NCBI RefSeq assembly: GCF_001984055.1
Contig: NZ_LYVO01000049.1
Location: 1 to 51,016, forward strand
DNA from: Variovorax sp. KK3
Lineage (GTDB): Bacteria > Pseudomonadota > Gammaproteobacteria > Burkholderiales > Burkholderiaceae_C
Reading direction: 5' to 3'
Length of the DNA stretch: 51,016 nucleotides
How positions within the stretch are numbered: position 1 is the first letter of the stretch; the number at the start of each line of letters is the position of its first letter. The notes below the pieces were generated by a model. It was not told the origin of the DNA and searched no databases. It saw only the letters and a list, made by a program, of their open reading frames with translations. The position numbers were made by a program, and so were the translations under genes. Below are positions 8,563 through 16,271 of this stretch, one piece after another.

Positions 8563-8578
8563 ACGGTAGCGCTATCGT
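8563..8578. promoter_or_regulatory. LacI-type operator upstream of the lacI-family gene
   Basis: ACGGTAGC-GCTATCGT is a CG-centred inverted repeat with one mismatch, 18 bases before the regulator's start codon. It matches the two operators in front of the glucarate operon (9670-9681 and 9695-9710), so the regulator probably represses itself. Confidence 0.7.
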
Positions 8579-8596
8579 CTGTTTACAATCGCGGCC

Positions 8597-9628
8597 ATGA
8601 GCGTCGAAGCCCCTCCCCCTCGCCGCAGCCGCCGCGGAAGCGGTGCGGTCACCCTCCACGACGTGGCCAAGCTGGCCGGGGTCGCCCCGATCACCGCTTC
8701 GCGGGCGCTCAACACCCCCAACCAGGTGTCGCCGGAGGTGCTCAGAAAGGTGACCGACGCGGTGGCCCGCACCGGCTACGTGCGCAACGTGCTGGCCGGC
8801 GGGCTGGCTTCCACGCGCAGCAGGCTGGTGGCGGCGGTGGTGCCCACCATCGCCGGCCCGGTGTTCCTGCAGACCGTGCAGTCGCTCAACGAGGCGCTGG
8901 CCGAGGCCGGCTACCAGCTCATGCTGGGCCAGACCGGCTACGCCGAGGCACGCGAAGACGCCCTGCTCGAAACCATCATCGGCCGCCGGCCCGACGGCAT
9001 CGTGCTGACCGGCATCCTGCATTCGGCCGAAGGCCGGCGGCGCCTGCTGGCCGCCGGCATCCCGGTCGTCGAGACCTGGGACCTGACGCCTACGCCGCTG
9101 GACATGCTCGTGGGCTTCTCGCACACCGACGTGGGCCGGGCGGTGGCCGCCTTCCTGCAGGCCCGGGGCCGGCGCCGCCTGGCGGTGGTGGCCGGCGACG
9201 ACGAACGTTCGAAGCGGCGCCACGACGCCTTCTGCACCGCCGCCCGCGCCGCGGGCCTGCCCGAGGTGCGCACGCTCTACGTGCCGGCGCCGACCACCAT
9301 GCGCAGCGGCCGCCGTGCGCTGGGCGAGCTGCTGGCGGCCGACCCGGCGATCGACGCCGTGTTCTGCAGCTCCGACCTGCTGGCGCTCGGCGTCATGACC
9401 GAGGCGCAGGCGCGCGGGCTGACGGTGCCGGCGCAGCTCGCGGTGATGGGCTTCGGCGACCTCGAATTCGCCGCCGACCTGCAGCCGGCATTGAGCACGG
9501 TGCGCATCGACAGCTCGGCCATCGGCCGGCAAGCCGCGCGCTTCATCGTCGACCGGGCCGAAGGCCGGCCGGTCGCCGAGCGGGTGGTGGACATCGGCTT
9601 CTCGATCGTCGACCGCGCCAGTGCCTGA
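8597..9628 (+). CDS. LacI-family transcriptional regulator of the glucarate operon
   Basis: The protein has 343 residues. The DNA-binding helix-turn-helix is VTLHDVAKLAGVAPITASRA (about residues 18-37), followed by a hinge helix region NVLAGGLAS. The rest is a periplasmic-binding-protein-like sensor domain with the usual PTIAGPVFLQTVQSLNEAL, GRRPDGIVLTG and AVFCSSDLLALGVM segments. The sequence is closest in style to the gluconate/GntR branch of LacI regulators (inference). It sits directly upstream of, and co-directional with, the Bug receptor and glucarate genes. Matching palindromes stand before both transcription units. The likely inducer is glucarate or a pathway intermediate. The start ATG at 8597 is placed just after the operator. 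Confidence 0.9.
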   Translation: MSVEAPPPRRSRRGSGAVTLHDVAKLAGVAPITASRALNTPNQVSPEVLRKVTDAVARTGYVRNVLAGGLASTRSRLVAAVVPTIAGPVFLQTVQSLNEALAEAGYQLMLGQTGYAEAREDALLETIIGRRPDGIVLTGILHSAEGRRRLLAAGIPVVETWDLTPTPLDMLVGFSHTDVGRAVAAFLQARGRRRLAVVAGDDERSKRRHDAFCTAARAAGLPEVRTLYVPAPTTMRSGRRALGELLAADPAIDAVFCSSDLLALGVMTEAQARGLTVPAQLAVMGFGDLEFAADLQPALSTVRIDSSAIGRQAARFIVDRAEGRPVAERVVDIGFSIVDRASA

Positions 9629-9669
9629 TCCGTACAAACCCTAGGTCATGGCTGCTTGATTTCTGAATC

Positions 9670-9681
9670 GGTAGCGCTACC
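9670..9681. promoter_or_regulatory. Operator 1 of the glucarate operon
   Basis: GGTAGCGCTACC is a perfect 12-bp palindrome with the CG centre typical of LacI-family sites. It lies 66 bases upstream of the receptor start codon and its centre is 27 bp from that of the next operator. Confidence 0.78.
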
Positions 9682-9694
9682 ATCTAGCCCATCG

Positions 9695-9710
9695 ACGGTA
9701 GCGCTACCGT
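9695..9710. promoter_or_regulatory. Operator 2 of the glucarate operon
   Basis: ACGGTAGCGCTACCGT is a perfect 16-bp palindrome, the best of three matching sites in this locus. It lies 37 bases before the receptor start codon, where a bound repressor would block transcription. Confidence 0.8.
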
Positions 9711-9746
9711 TCGACCCCGTTCTACTCTCGATCAAGGAGACACCGC

Positions 9747-10709
9747 ATGAAGAAGCTGCTCGGCGCACTGGCGATCGGCATCGCCGCCACCACCCTCGTC
9801 CACGCCCAGGATTGGCCGCAAAAGCCCGTGACCCTGGTCGTGCCCTTCCCGGCCGGCGGCTCGACGGACATGGTCGGCCGGGCCATCGGGCCCAAGCTCG
9901 CCGACAAGTTGCACCAGCCCTTCCTGGTCGACAACAAGGCCGGCGCGACCGGCACCATCGGCGCCACCTTCGTGAAGCGCGCGGCGCCCGACGGCACCAC
10001 CTTCCTGGTCACCTCGCTCGGGCCGCTGGTGATCGCGCCGCACCTCATCAAGGGCATGCAGTACGACGCGCTCAAGGACTTCGACCTGATCACCGTGGCC
10101 GTGCAGGCGCCCAACGTGTTCGTGGTGCCGGCCAATTCGCCGCACAAGACGGTGGCCGACGTCATCGCCTACGAGAAGAAGAACCCCGGCAAGATGACCT
10201 TCGCTTCGTCGGGCAACGGCTCCAGCGACCACCTGACGGCCGAGCTGTTCTGGCAGCAGACCGGCACCACGGGCCTGCACGTGCCCTACAAAGGCGGCGC
10301 GCCGGCCATCACCGATCTGCTGGGTGGCCAGGTCGACGGCTCGTTCCAGAACGTCAACGCCGTGTTCCAGCACATCAAGGGCGGCAAGCTGAAGGCGCTG
10401 GCGGTCACCGGCGACAAGCGTTCGCCGGTGCTGCCCGACGTGCCCACCATGGCCGAGGCCGGCGTGAAGAACGTGGAGGTCTATTCGTGGCAGGCGATCG
10501 TCGCGCCGAAGGGCCTGCCGCCGGCGGTTCGCACGAAGGCCAACGAGTCGATGGTCGCGGCGCTCAACGACCCGGCCGTCAAGCAGCAGTTCACTGCGAT
10601 CGGGCTCGAAGTGGTCGGCAACACGCCGGCCCAATTTGCAACCTTCCAGAAACAAGAGTTTGATCGCTGGAAGAAGGTCATCGACACAGGCAAGATCACC
10701 ATCGATTGA
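9747..10709 (+). CDS. Bug/TctC-family periplasmic solute receptor (glucarate operon)
   Basis: This is a 320-residue tripartite-tricarboxylate-transporter receptor. It has a short signal peptide ending VHAQ, then the family signature PVTLVVPFPAGGSTDMVGRA, the GATGTIGA loop and VPYKGGAPAITDLLGGQVD. Length matches the family (about 320). Bug proteins bind carboxylates in the periplasm, and being first in the glucarate operon suggests a glucarate or galactarate ligand. No TctA/TctB membrane subunits are encoded nearby, so it must share them with another locus or act as a sensor. GGAGAC lies just upstream of the ATG. The gene is under two LacI-type operators. Confidence 0.93.
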   Translation: MKKLLGALAIGIAATTLVHAQDWPQKPVTLVVPFPAGGSTDMVGRAIGPKLADKLHQPFLVDNKAGATGTIGATFVKRAAPDGTTFLVTSLGPLVIAPHLIKGMQYDALKDFDLITVAVQAPNVFVVPANSPHKTVADVIAYEKKNPGKMTFASSGNGSSDHLTAELFWQQTGTTGLHVPYKGGAPAITDLLGGQVDGSFQNVNAVFQHIKGGKLKALAVTGDKRSPVLPDVPTMAEAGVKNVEVYSWQAIVAPKGLPPAVRTKANESMVAALNDPAVKQQFTAIGLEVVGNTPAQFATFQKQEFDRWKKVIDTGKITID

Positions 10710-10717
10710 GGCGCACC

Positions 10718-12052
10718 ATGTCCAAGCACGACACCCCCGTCATCACCGAGCTGCGCGCGATTCCCGTCGCCGGCCGCGACAGCATGCTGCTCAACCTGAG
10801 CGGCGCCCATGGTCCCTTCTTCACGCGCAACCTGCTGCTGCTCACCGACAGCGCCGGGCGCACCGGCGTCGGCGAGGTGCCGGGCGGCGAGAAGATCCGC
10901 CAGACGCTTGAAGACGCCCGCGATCTGGTCGTGGGCCAGCCGATCGGCGCGCACCAGCGGGTGCTGGCCGAAGTGCAGAAGACCTTCGCCGACCGCGACA
11001 GCGGCGGCCGCGGCCTGCAGACCTTCGACCTGCGCACCACCATCCATGCGGTGACGGCCATCGAATCGGCGCTGCTCGACCTGCTGGGCCAGCATCTGGA
11101 CGTGCCGGTCGCGGCCCTGCTCGGCGAGGGCCAGCAGCGCGAGGCGGTCGAGATGCTGGGCTACCTGTTCTACGTGGGCGACCGCGACAAGACCGACCTG
11201 CCCTACGCCCGCGAGGCCCATGCCGACAACGACTGGTCGCGCCTGCGCCACGAGAAGGCGATGACGCCCGAGGCCATCGTGCGCCTGGCCGAGGCCGCGC
11301 GCGAACGCTACGGCTTCAACGATTTCAAGCTCAAGGGCGGCGTGCTGCGTGGCGACGAGGAAGTCGACGCCGTCACGGCCATTCACGAGCGCTTTCCCGA
11401 GGCGCGCGTCACGCTCGACCCCAACGGCGGCTGGCTGCTGAAGGACGCGATCCGCCTCGGCCAGCGCATGCGCGGCGTGGTGGCCTATGCCGAAGACCCC
11501 TGCGGTGCCGAGGACGGCTTCTCCGGCCGCGAGGTGATGGCCGAGTTCCGCCGCGCCACCGGCCTGCCGACCGCCACCAACATGATCGCCACCGACTGGC
11601 GCCAGCTGACGCACGCGCTGTCGCTGCAGTCGGTCGACATCCCGCTGGCCGACCCGCATTTCTGGACCATGGCCGGCTCGGTGCGCGTGGCCCAGACCTG
11701 CCGCGACTGGGGCCTGACCTGGGGCTCGCATTCCAACAACCACTTCGACGTGTCGCTGGCCATGTTCACCCACGTGGGCGCCGCCGCGCCAGGCCGCGTG
11801 ACCGCGATCGACACGCACTGGATCTGGCAGGACGGCCAGCGCCTGACCAAGGAGCCTTTCAAGATCGAAGGCGGCCTGGTGCAGGTGCCGAAGAAGCCGG
11901 GCCTGGGCGTCGAACTCGACATGGCCGAAGTCGACAAGGCGCACGAGTTGTACAAGCAGCATGGCCTGGGCTCGCGCGACGACGCGATCGCGATGCAGTA
12001 CCTGGTGCCCGACTGGAAATTCGATCCGAAGCGCCCCGCTTTCGTCCGCTGA
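10718..12052 (+). CDS. gudD: Glucarate dehydratase
   Basis: This 444-residue enolase-superfamily enzyme converts D-glucarate to 5-dehydro-4-deoxy-D-glucarate. The lysine pair KLKGG (204-208), metal ligands Asp234 (TLDPNGGW), Glu259 (AYAEDPCG) and Asn288 (ATNMIATDW), and the catalytic His338 (GSHSNNHFD) are all visible. They fall at positions very close to those of E. coli GudD. The start at 10718 is preferred to an in-frame TTG at 10706 because GAGG lies six bases upstream and because homologues begin with a similar short lead. It follows the receptor gene by 8 bases, so it is in the same operon. Galactarate specificity is possible in this family, but the residues favour glucarate. Confidence 0.94.
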   Translation: MSKHDTPVITELRAIPVAGRDSMLLNLSGAHGPFFTRNLLLLTDSAGRTGVGEVPGGEKIRQTLEDARDLVVGQPIGAHQRVLAEVQKTFADRDSGGRGLQTFDLRTTIHAVTAIESALLDLLGQHLDVPVAALLGEGQQREAVEMLGYLFYVGDRDKTDLPYAREAHADNDWSRLRHEKAMTPEAIVRLAEAARERYGFNDFKLKGGVLRGDEEVDAVTAIHERFPEARVTLDPNGGWLLKDAIRLGQRMRGVVAYAEDPCGAEDGFSGREVMAEFRRATGLPTATNMIATDWRQLTHALSLQSVDIPLADPHFWTMAGSVRVAQTCRDWGLTWGSHSNNHFDVSLAMFTHVGAAAPGRVTAIDTHWIWQDGQRLTKEPFKIEGGLVQVPKKPGLGVELDMAEVDKAHELYKQHGLGSRDDAIAMQYLVPDWKFDPKRPAFVR

Positions 12053-12095
12053 ACATCCACCACGACAACCACGACCACCACCCAAAGGACCGCCC

Positions 12096-12887
12096 ATGAG
12101 AGAGAACCGCCTGCGCACGCTGTGGAAATCCGGCGGCGCCGCCGTCAACGGCTGGCTCGCCGTGCCCAACAGCTTCTCGGCCGAGGTCATGGCCAACCAG
12201 GGGTGGGACTCGCTCACCATCGACCTGCAGCATGGCGTGGTCGACTACCAGGCGATGCTCGGCATGCTGCAGGCCATCTCGACCACGAACACGGTGCCCG
12301 TGGTGCGCGTGCCGTGGCTCGACCCGGCGCACCTGATGAAGGCGCTGGACGCGGGCGCCTACGGCGTGATCTGCCCGATGGTCAACACGCGCGAAGATGC
12401 GCAGCGCCTGGTCGCCTACACCCACTATGCGCCGCGCGGCACGCGCAGCTTCGGCCCGGTGCGCGCGCTCATCTACGGCGGTGCCGACTACCCGCAACAG
12501 GCCGACGACACCATCGTCACCTTCGCGATGATCGAGACCGCGCAAGCGTTGGACAACCTGGACGACATCCTCTCGGTCGAAGGCCTGGACGCCGTCTACA
12601 TCGGCCCCTCGGACCTGTCGCTCGCGCTGGGCTGCCGGCCGGTGTTCGACGACGTCGACCCGCCGGTGGCGCAGGCCATCGACCACATCCTCGCGCGCGC
12701 CAAGGCGCACGGCCTGGTGGCCGGCATCCACAACGGCGACCCGAGGGGCGCGCTGGCGCGCGTGGCCAAGGGCTTCCAGTTCGTCACCGTGAGCTCGGAT
12801 GCGCGCATCATGGCCGCCGGCTCGCAGCAGCTGCTGTCGGTCATGCGCTCGGCGCCCGCCGCGGCTCCTTCCTCCTCCACCTACTGA
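12096..12887 (+). CDS. HpcH/HpaI-family class II aldolase, probable 5-keto-4-deoxyglucarate aldolase
   Basis: The 263-residue protein carries the HpcH/HpaI aldolase pattern: WLAVPNSFSAEVMANQGWDS near the start, IDLQHG with the metal-proximal His, VPVVRVPW, and IGPSDLSLALG. The family cleaves 2-keto-3-deoxy acids to pyruvate and an aldehyde, using a divalent metal. Between glucarate dehydratase and tartronate semialdehyde reductase it fits the GarL step, giving pyruvate and tartronate semialdehyde. The sequence is not obviously closer to E. coli GarL than to HpaI, so the exact substrate rests on context. The start at 12096 follows CCCAAAGGACCGCCC, with AAAGGA as ribosome binding site. It ends 12 bases before the next gene. 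Confidence 0.9.
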   Translation: MRENRLRTLWKSGGAAVNGWLAVPNSFSAEVMANQGWDSLTIDLQHGVVDYQAMLGMLQAISTTNTVPVVRVPWLDPAHLMKALDAGAYGVICPMVNTREDAQRLVAYTHYAPRGTRSFGPVRALIYGGADYPQQADDTIVTFAMIETAQALDNLDDILSVEGLDAVYIGPSDLSLALGCRPVFDDVDPPVAQAIDHILARAKAHGLVAGIHNGDPRGALARVAKGFQFVTVSSDARIMAAGSQQLLSVMRSAPAAAPSSSTY

Positions 12888-12899
12888 AAGGACAAGAAC

Positions 12900-13784
12900 A
12901 TGAAGATCGGATTCATCGGCCTGGGCATCATGGGCGCGCCGATGGCGCAGAATCTCATGGCCGCCGGCCACGAGATGATCGTGCGCACCCGCAGCAAGGT
13001 GCCCGACGCGCTCAAGGGCGCCACCGTGTGCAAGACCAACGCCGAGGTGGCCAAGGCCGCCGAGGTGGTGATCCTGATGCTGCCCGACACGCCCGACGTC
13101 GAGCAGGTGCTTTTCGGCGAGGACGGCGTGGCTTCGGGCCTGTCGAAGGGCAAGCTGGTCATCGACATGAGCTCGATCTCGCCCATCGACACCAAGCGCT
13201 TCGCCTCGAAGATCAACGAGCTGGGCTGCGACTACCTGGACGCGCCGGTCTCCGGTGGCGAGGTGGGTGCCAAGGCGGCCAGCCTCACCATCATGGTCGG
13301 CGGCCCCGACGCCGCTTTCGAGCGCGCGAAGCCGCTGTTCGAGAAGATGGGCAAGAACATCACGCTGGTCGGCGGCAACGGCGACGGCCAGACCACCAAG
13401 GTGGCCAACCAGATCATCGTGGCGCTCAACATCGCGGCGGTGGGCGAGGCGCTGGTGTTCGCGAGCAAGGCGGGTGCCGATCCGGCCAAGGTGCGCCAGG
13501 CGCTGATGGGCGGGTTCGCGGCGAGCCGCATCCTCGAAGTGCACGGCGAACGCATGATCAAGCGCACCTTCAATCCGGGCTTCCGCATCGCCCTGCATCA
13601 AAAGGACTTGAGCCTGGCCCTGGCGGGCGCGCGTTCGATGGGGGTGTCGTTGCCGCAGACGGCTTCTACGGCACAGCTGATGCAGTCGTGCTCGGCGCAC
13701 GGCTGGGATCAGCTGGACCACTCCGCGCTGGTCAAGGCGCTGGAGCAGATGGCCGCGCACCCCGTCGCACCGGACGGCGAGTGA
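12900..13784 (+). CDS. garR: 2-hydroxy-3-oxopropionate (tartronate semialdehyde) reductase
   Basis: This 294-residue beta-hydroxyacid dehydrogenase has a Rossmann motif GFIGLGIMGAPMAQNL at the very start, the substrate loop DAPVSGGEVGA (114-124) and the catalytic Lys167 in GQTTKVANQ. Length and motifs match GarR/GlxR, which reduce tartronate semialdehyde to D-glycerate with NAD(P)H. It completes a short pathway from glucarate to pyruvate plus glycerate together with the two upstream enzymes. A glycerate kinase is not in the window. AAAGGACAAGAAC precedes the ATG. A GC-rich hairpin just after the stop may end the operon. Confidence 0.93.
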   Translation: MKIGFIGLGIMGAPMAQNLMAAGHEMIVRTRSKVPDALKGATVCKTNAEVAKAAEVVILMLPDTPDVEQVLFGEDGVASGLSKGKLVIDMSSISPIDTKRFASKINELGCDYLDAPVSGGEVGAKAASLTIMVGGPDAAFERAKPLFEKMGKNITLVGGNGDGQTTKVANQIIVALNIAAVGEALVFASKAGADPAKVRQALMGGFAASRILEVHGERMIKRTFNPGFRIALHQKDLSLALAGARSMGVSLPQTASTAQLMQSCSAHGWDQLDHSALVKALEQMAAHPVAPDGE

Positions 13785-13789
13785 GCGGC

Positions 13790-13808
13790 GCGCGGCGTTC
13801 AGCCGCGC
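13790..13808. terminator. GC-rich hairpin between convergent genes
   Basis: GCGCGGC (13790-13796) pairs with GCCGCGC (13802-13808) around a 5-base loop, immediately after the garR stop. It overlaps the end of the small minus-strand gene. No T-run follows, so termination efficiency is uncertain. Confidence 0.35.
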
Positions 13809-13924
13809 AGGTAAGAGACGGTCAGCAGGATCAGTGCGACGGCGATGCCGGCGCGGGACACGTACATCCCGAGCCGTGCGGCGACGGGATCCTGGGGCTG
13901 AGCGGTGATGCGCGGGGTTTTCAT
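13799..13924 (-). CDS. Small single-pass membrane protein (41 aa)
   Basis: A 42-codon reading frame encodes a short polar N-terminus (MKTPRITAQPQDPVAARLG) followed by a hydrophobic helix (VALILLTV) and a short RG tail. The start codon is preceded by GAGGAG nine bases upstream, a strong ribosome binding site, which is the main reason to believe it. It converges on garR and precedes nothing in particular on its own strand; the protease gene upstream ends 125 bases away. The function is unknown. Small one-helix proteins of this kind often bind and tune a larger membrane protein, but no partner is indicated. Confidence 0.55.
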   Translation of the reverse strand: MKTPRITAQPQDPVAARLGMYVSRAGIAVALILLTVSYLRG

Positions 13925-14049
13925 GAGGCTGCACTCCTCGACAAAGATGAATCCATGCTAGGCCTGCGCTACACGCTTGCCTATCCGCCGTTCGGCCCCA
14001 TGCGCTTTCGGACTACGCGAAAACGTGCAATGCATCACCAATGGCCGCA

Positions 14050-15085
14050 TCAAGTGTTGCGCGCAGGCTGCACGCGCTCCTGCGGCGTGACCGTCCGCGC
14101 GAGCAAGCGCCCCTCCCGCATCAGCGACAACTGAAGCGGCCGCCCGATGCGGCCTGCATCGAGCAGGCGCAGCAAGTCGTCGGCACCGCCCACCGCGATG
14201 CCGTCGAGCATCAGCAGCACGTCGCCGACCCGCAAGGCCTGCCTGCTCGGCCGCGCCGCCGGGCAGCACCTCTCCGACGCGCACGGCATTCGGCACGGCA
14301 TTCGGTGCGGCGTGCACCGCCAGTGCCACGCGCCGCGACAGCGGCACCGTCTGCGCCGCGATGCCCAGGTGGGCGCGCCGCACGCGGCCGTGCGCGATGA
14401 ACTCTCCGATCACGAATCGCGCCGTGTTGCTCGACACTGCGAAGGCCAGCCCCTGCGCGCCCGCGATCATGGCCGTGTTGATGCCCACGACCTGCCCCGA
14501 GGCCGCCACCAGCGCGCCGCCCGAGTTGCCGGGGTTGAGCGCGGCATCGGTCTGGATCACGTCGTCGATCAGGTGCCCGCTCTGCGAACGCAGCGAGCGC
14601 CCGAGCGCGGAGACGATGCCCGCCGTGATGGTCGACTCGAAGCCCAGCGGGTTGCCGATGCCCACCACCAGGTGGCCGCGCTTCAGCCGCTTCGAATCGC
14701 CGAGCACGGCGACGGTGGCGCCGCGCGGCAGCTCGGTGCGCAGCAGCGCGAGGTCGGTCGCCGGGTCGTCGCCCAGCACGTCGGCCTCGCGCTCGCTTCC
14801 GTCACCCAGGCCGATGCGCGCGCGGCGCGCGCCGGCCACCACGTGGCTGTTGGTCAACACGAGCCCGTCGCCCGCGATCACCACGCCGGAGCCGAAGCCG
14901 CCGCGCCGGCCGGCGGCTCCCGCCTGGACCTGAACCCGGACCACCGCAGGCCCGACGCGATCGGCCACGTCGGCGACGGCACGGGAGTAGGCGTCCATCA
15001 GCGCGTCGTCCGGCTCGGGGCCGGGCGGCTCCACAGGGTGGAGGTGATCGGGCGAATCGAGGGGATCGGGGTCGGCATCCAGCAT
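14050..15085 (-). pseudogene. HtrA/DegP-like S1C serine protease, frameshifted in the PDZ domain
   Basis: The protein starts near MLDADPDPLD at 15085; a later ATG at 14998 is also possible. It carries a trypsin-like domain with an intact triad: His81 in LTNSHVVAG, Asp111 in ATDLALLR and Ser188 in NPGNSGGAL. A PDZ domain follows. After VGEVLPGGAAEQAG the reading frame is lost; the expected continuation, LRVGDVLLMLDGIAVGGADD, is found one frame over and runs to a stop at 14050. One extra base in the AA pair at 14234-14235 explains this, since removing it restores a clean PDZ. The span of 1036 bases is not a multiple of three. It may be a sequencing error or a real mutation that leaves the protease domain intact. 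No signal peptide is evident, so it may be cytosolic. Confidence 0.8.
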
Positions 15086-15130
15086 CCGGCTCAGTTGGCG
15101 TCCGCGCCCACCGCGTGCAAGTGGCCGGGC

Positions 15131-15150
15131 ACCTGCCCTGATGGGCAGGT
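15131..15150. promoter_or_regulatory. Perfect 8-bp hairpin in the divergent protease/iclR gap
   Basis: ACCTGCCC (15131-15138) pairs with GGGCAGGT (15143-15150) around a TGAT loop. It lies 46 bases upstream of the protease start on the minus strand and 108 bases before iclR. It could be an operator or a leader hairpin. Confidence 0.3.
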
Positions 15151-15194
15151 TGCGGGCGGCGTGTGCGGCTTGTGCGCCCTGTGCAAAAAGAATC

Positions 15195-15223
15195 TTGATT
15201 CCGGATTCCGGACACGCTAAAGT
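15195..15223 (+). promoter_or_regulatory. Sigma-70-type promoter of the iclR-family gene, overlapping a palindrome
   Basis: TTGATT (15195-15200) and TAAAGT (15218-15223) are separated by 17 bases and lie 35 bases before the start codon. The spacer begins with the palindrome CCGGATTCCGG (15201-15211). A second copy of it lies upstream of the catabolic operon, so the regulator bound there would block its own promoter. Confidence 0.55.
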
Positions 15224-15257
15224 GCGGCTCATCCCGCGACAAGCAGAATCCAGAGAC

Positions 15258-16058
15258 ATGGCCGACACCCCCAAGACCCCCAGCCCCGACGACAAGAACC
15301 GCATCCAGTCCTTCGGCAAGATGATGGACATCCTCGGCAGCTTCAGCACGGTGAACCGGGCGCTCAGCCTGGCGCAGGTGGCGCAGTCGGCTGGCCTGCC
15401 GCGCGCCACCGCCCACCGCATGCTGAGCGCGCTGCGCGAGATCGGCTTCATCCAGCAGGAAGCCCGCAGCGGCCTCTACGGCCTGGGCATCCGGCTGTTC
15501 GAGCTGGGCAACCTGGCGCTGACCAACATGGACCTCATGCGCGAGGCCAAGCCCTTCATGGACCGCCTCTCGCGCCTGGCCGGCGAGACGGTGCACCTGG
15601 GCGTGTTCGACGGCTACAACGTGATCGTGGTGGAGCGCGAGGAGCCGCAGGAACGCGCCCCGGCGCGCAACCTGAGCGGTACCGAATCCGCGCCCGCCTA
15701 TTGCACCAGCGTGGGCAAGGCGGTGCTGGCCTTCCAGGGGCCGGAGGTCATCGACCGCATCGTGGCCGCGGGCATGCGGCCCTTCACCGCCAACACGCTG
15801 ACCACTGCCGAGGCGCTCAACGCCGACCTCTCGGCCACGCGCGAACGCGGCTACGCCATCGACGATTCGGAACACCAGGTCTGGGTGCGCTGCGTCGCCG
15901 CACCCATTCGCAATGCGGGCGGCCAGGTGTTCGCGGCCGTCAGCATCACCGGGCCGGCCGACCGCATGACGCCGGAGCGCACGCACCAGTTGTCGGGGCT
16001 CGTGATGCAGACGGCCGACTCGGTGTCGCGCCACCTGGGCTACGTCGAAGCCGCCTGA
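15258..16058 (+). CDS. IclR-family transcriptional regulator
   Basis: The protein has 266 residues. An N-terminal winged helix-turn-helix (about 37-60, SLAQVAQSAGLPRATAHRML) is followed by the IclR effector-binding GAF-like domain. That domain includes ETVHLGVFDGYNVIVVER, APAYCTSVGKAVLAF and the C-terminal AVSITGPADRM. The start at 15258 is the first ATG after a good promoter; longer readings run through the divergent protease. It stands immediately upstream of and co-directional with the fourteen-gene catabolic cluster, separated by 213 bases that carry a copy of the palindrome found in its own promoter. It is very probably the local regulator, and the effector is likely the substrate or a pathway intermediate. 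Confidence 0.92.
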   Translation: MADTPKTPSPDDKNRIQSFGKMMDILGSFSTVNRALSLAQVAQSAGLPRATAHRMLSALREIGFIQQEARSGLYGLGIRLFELGNLALTNMDLMREAKPFMDRLSRLAGETVHLGVFDGYNVIVVEREEPQERAPARNLSGTESAPAYCTSVGKAVLAFQGPEVIDRIVAAGMRPFTANTLTTAEALNADLSATRERGYAIDDSEHQVWVRCVAAPIRNAGGQVFAAVSITGPADRMTPERTHQLSGLVMQTADSVSRHLGYVEAA

Positions 16059-16151
16059 TCCGGGGCCCAGCCCTCCCTGCTTTTCTTCTTACGCCGGGTT
16101 TTCCCGGATAGGCCAGGCTTTTTCGAATCCGCACAATTACGGAACGTTGTA

Positions 16152-16162
16152 CCGGATTCCGG
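16152..16162. promoter_or_regulatory. Putative IclR operator of the catabolic operon
   Basis: CCGGATTCCGG is a perfect inverted repeat around a central T. It is identical to the copy at 15201-15211 in the iclR promoter, and flanking bases are also similar (TTG upstream; ACGCT/AACGCT and AAAGT downstream). It lies 110 bases before the first operon gene. Confidence 0.65.
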
Positions 16163-16271
16163 AACGCTGAAAGTTCAACGTCGAAAGCCCCAGCGGCCCT
16201 GACCCGCCGCTGCCAATGCCTCCCGAGGGCCGGACCGTCCGGCCCCGTCCCTGCCACTCAAAGGATTTCTC

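Noticed and set aside
10481..12220. A 579-codon minus-strand frame opposite the glucarate dehydratase gene
   Set aside because: No family resemblance and a composition typical of shadow frames; the plus-strand enzyme has all its catalytic residues.
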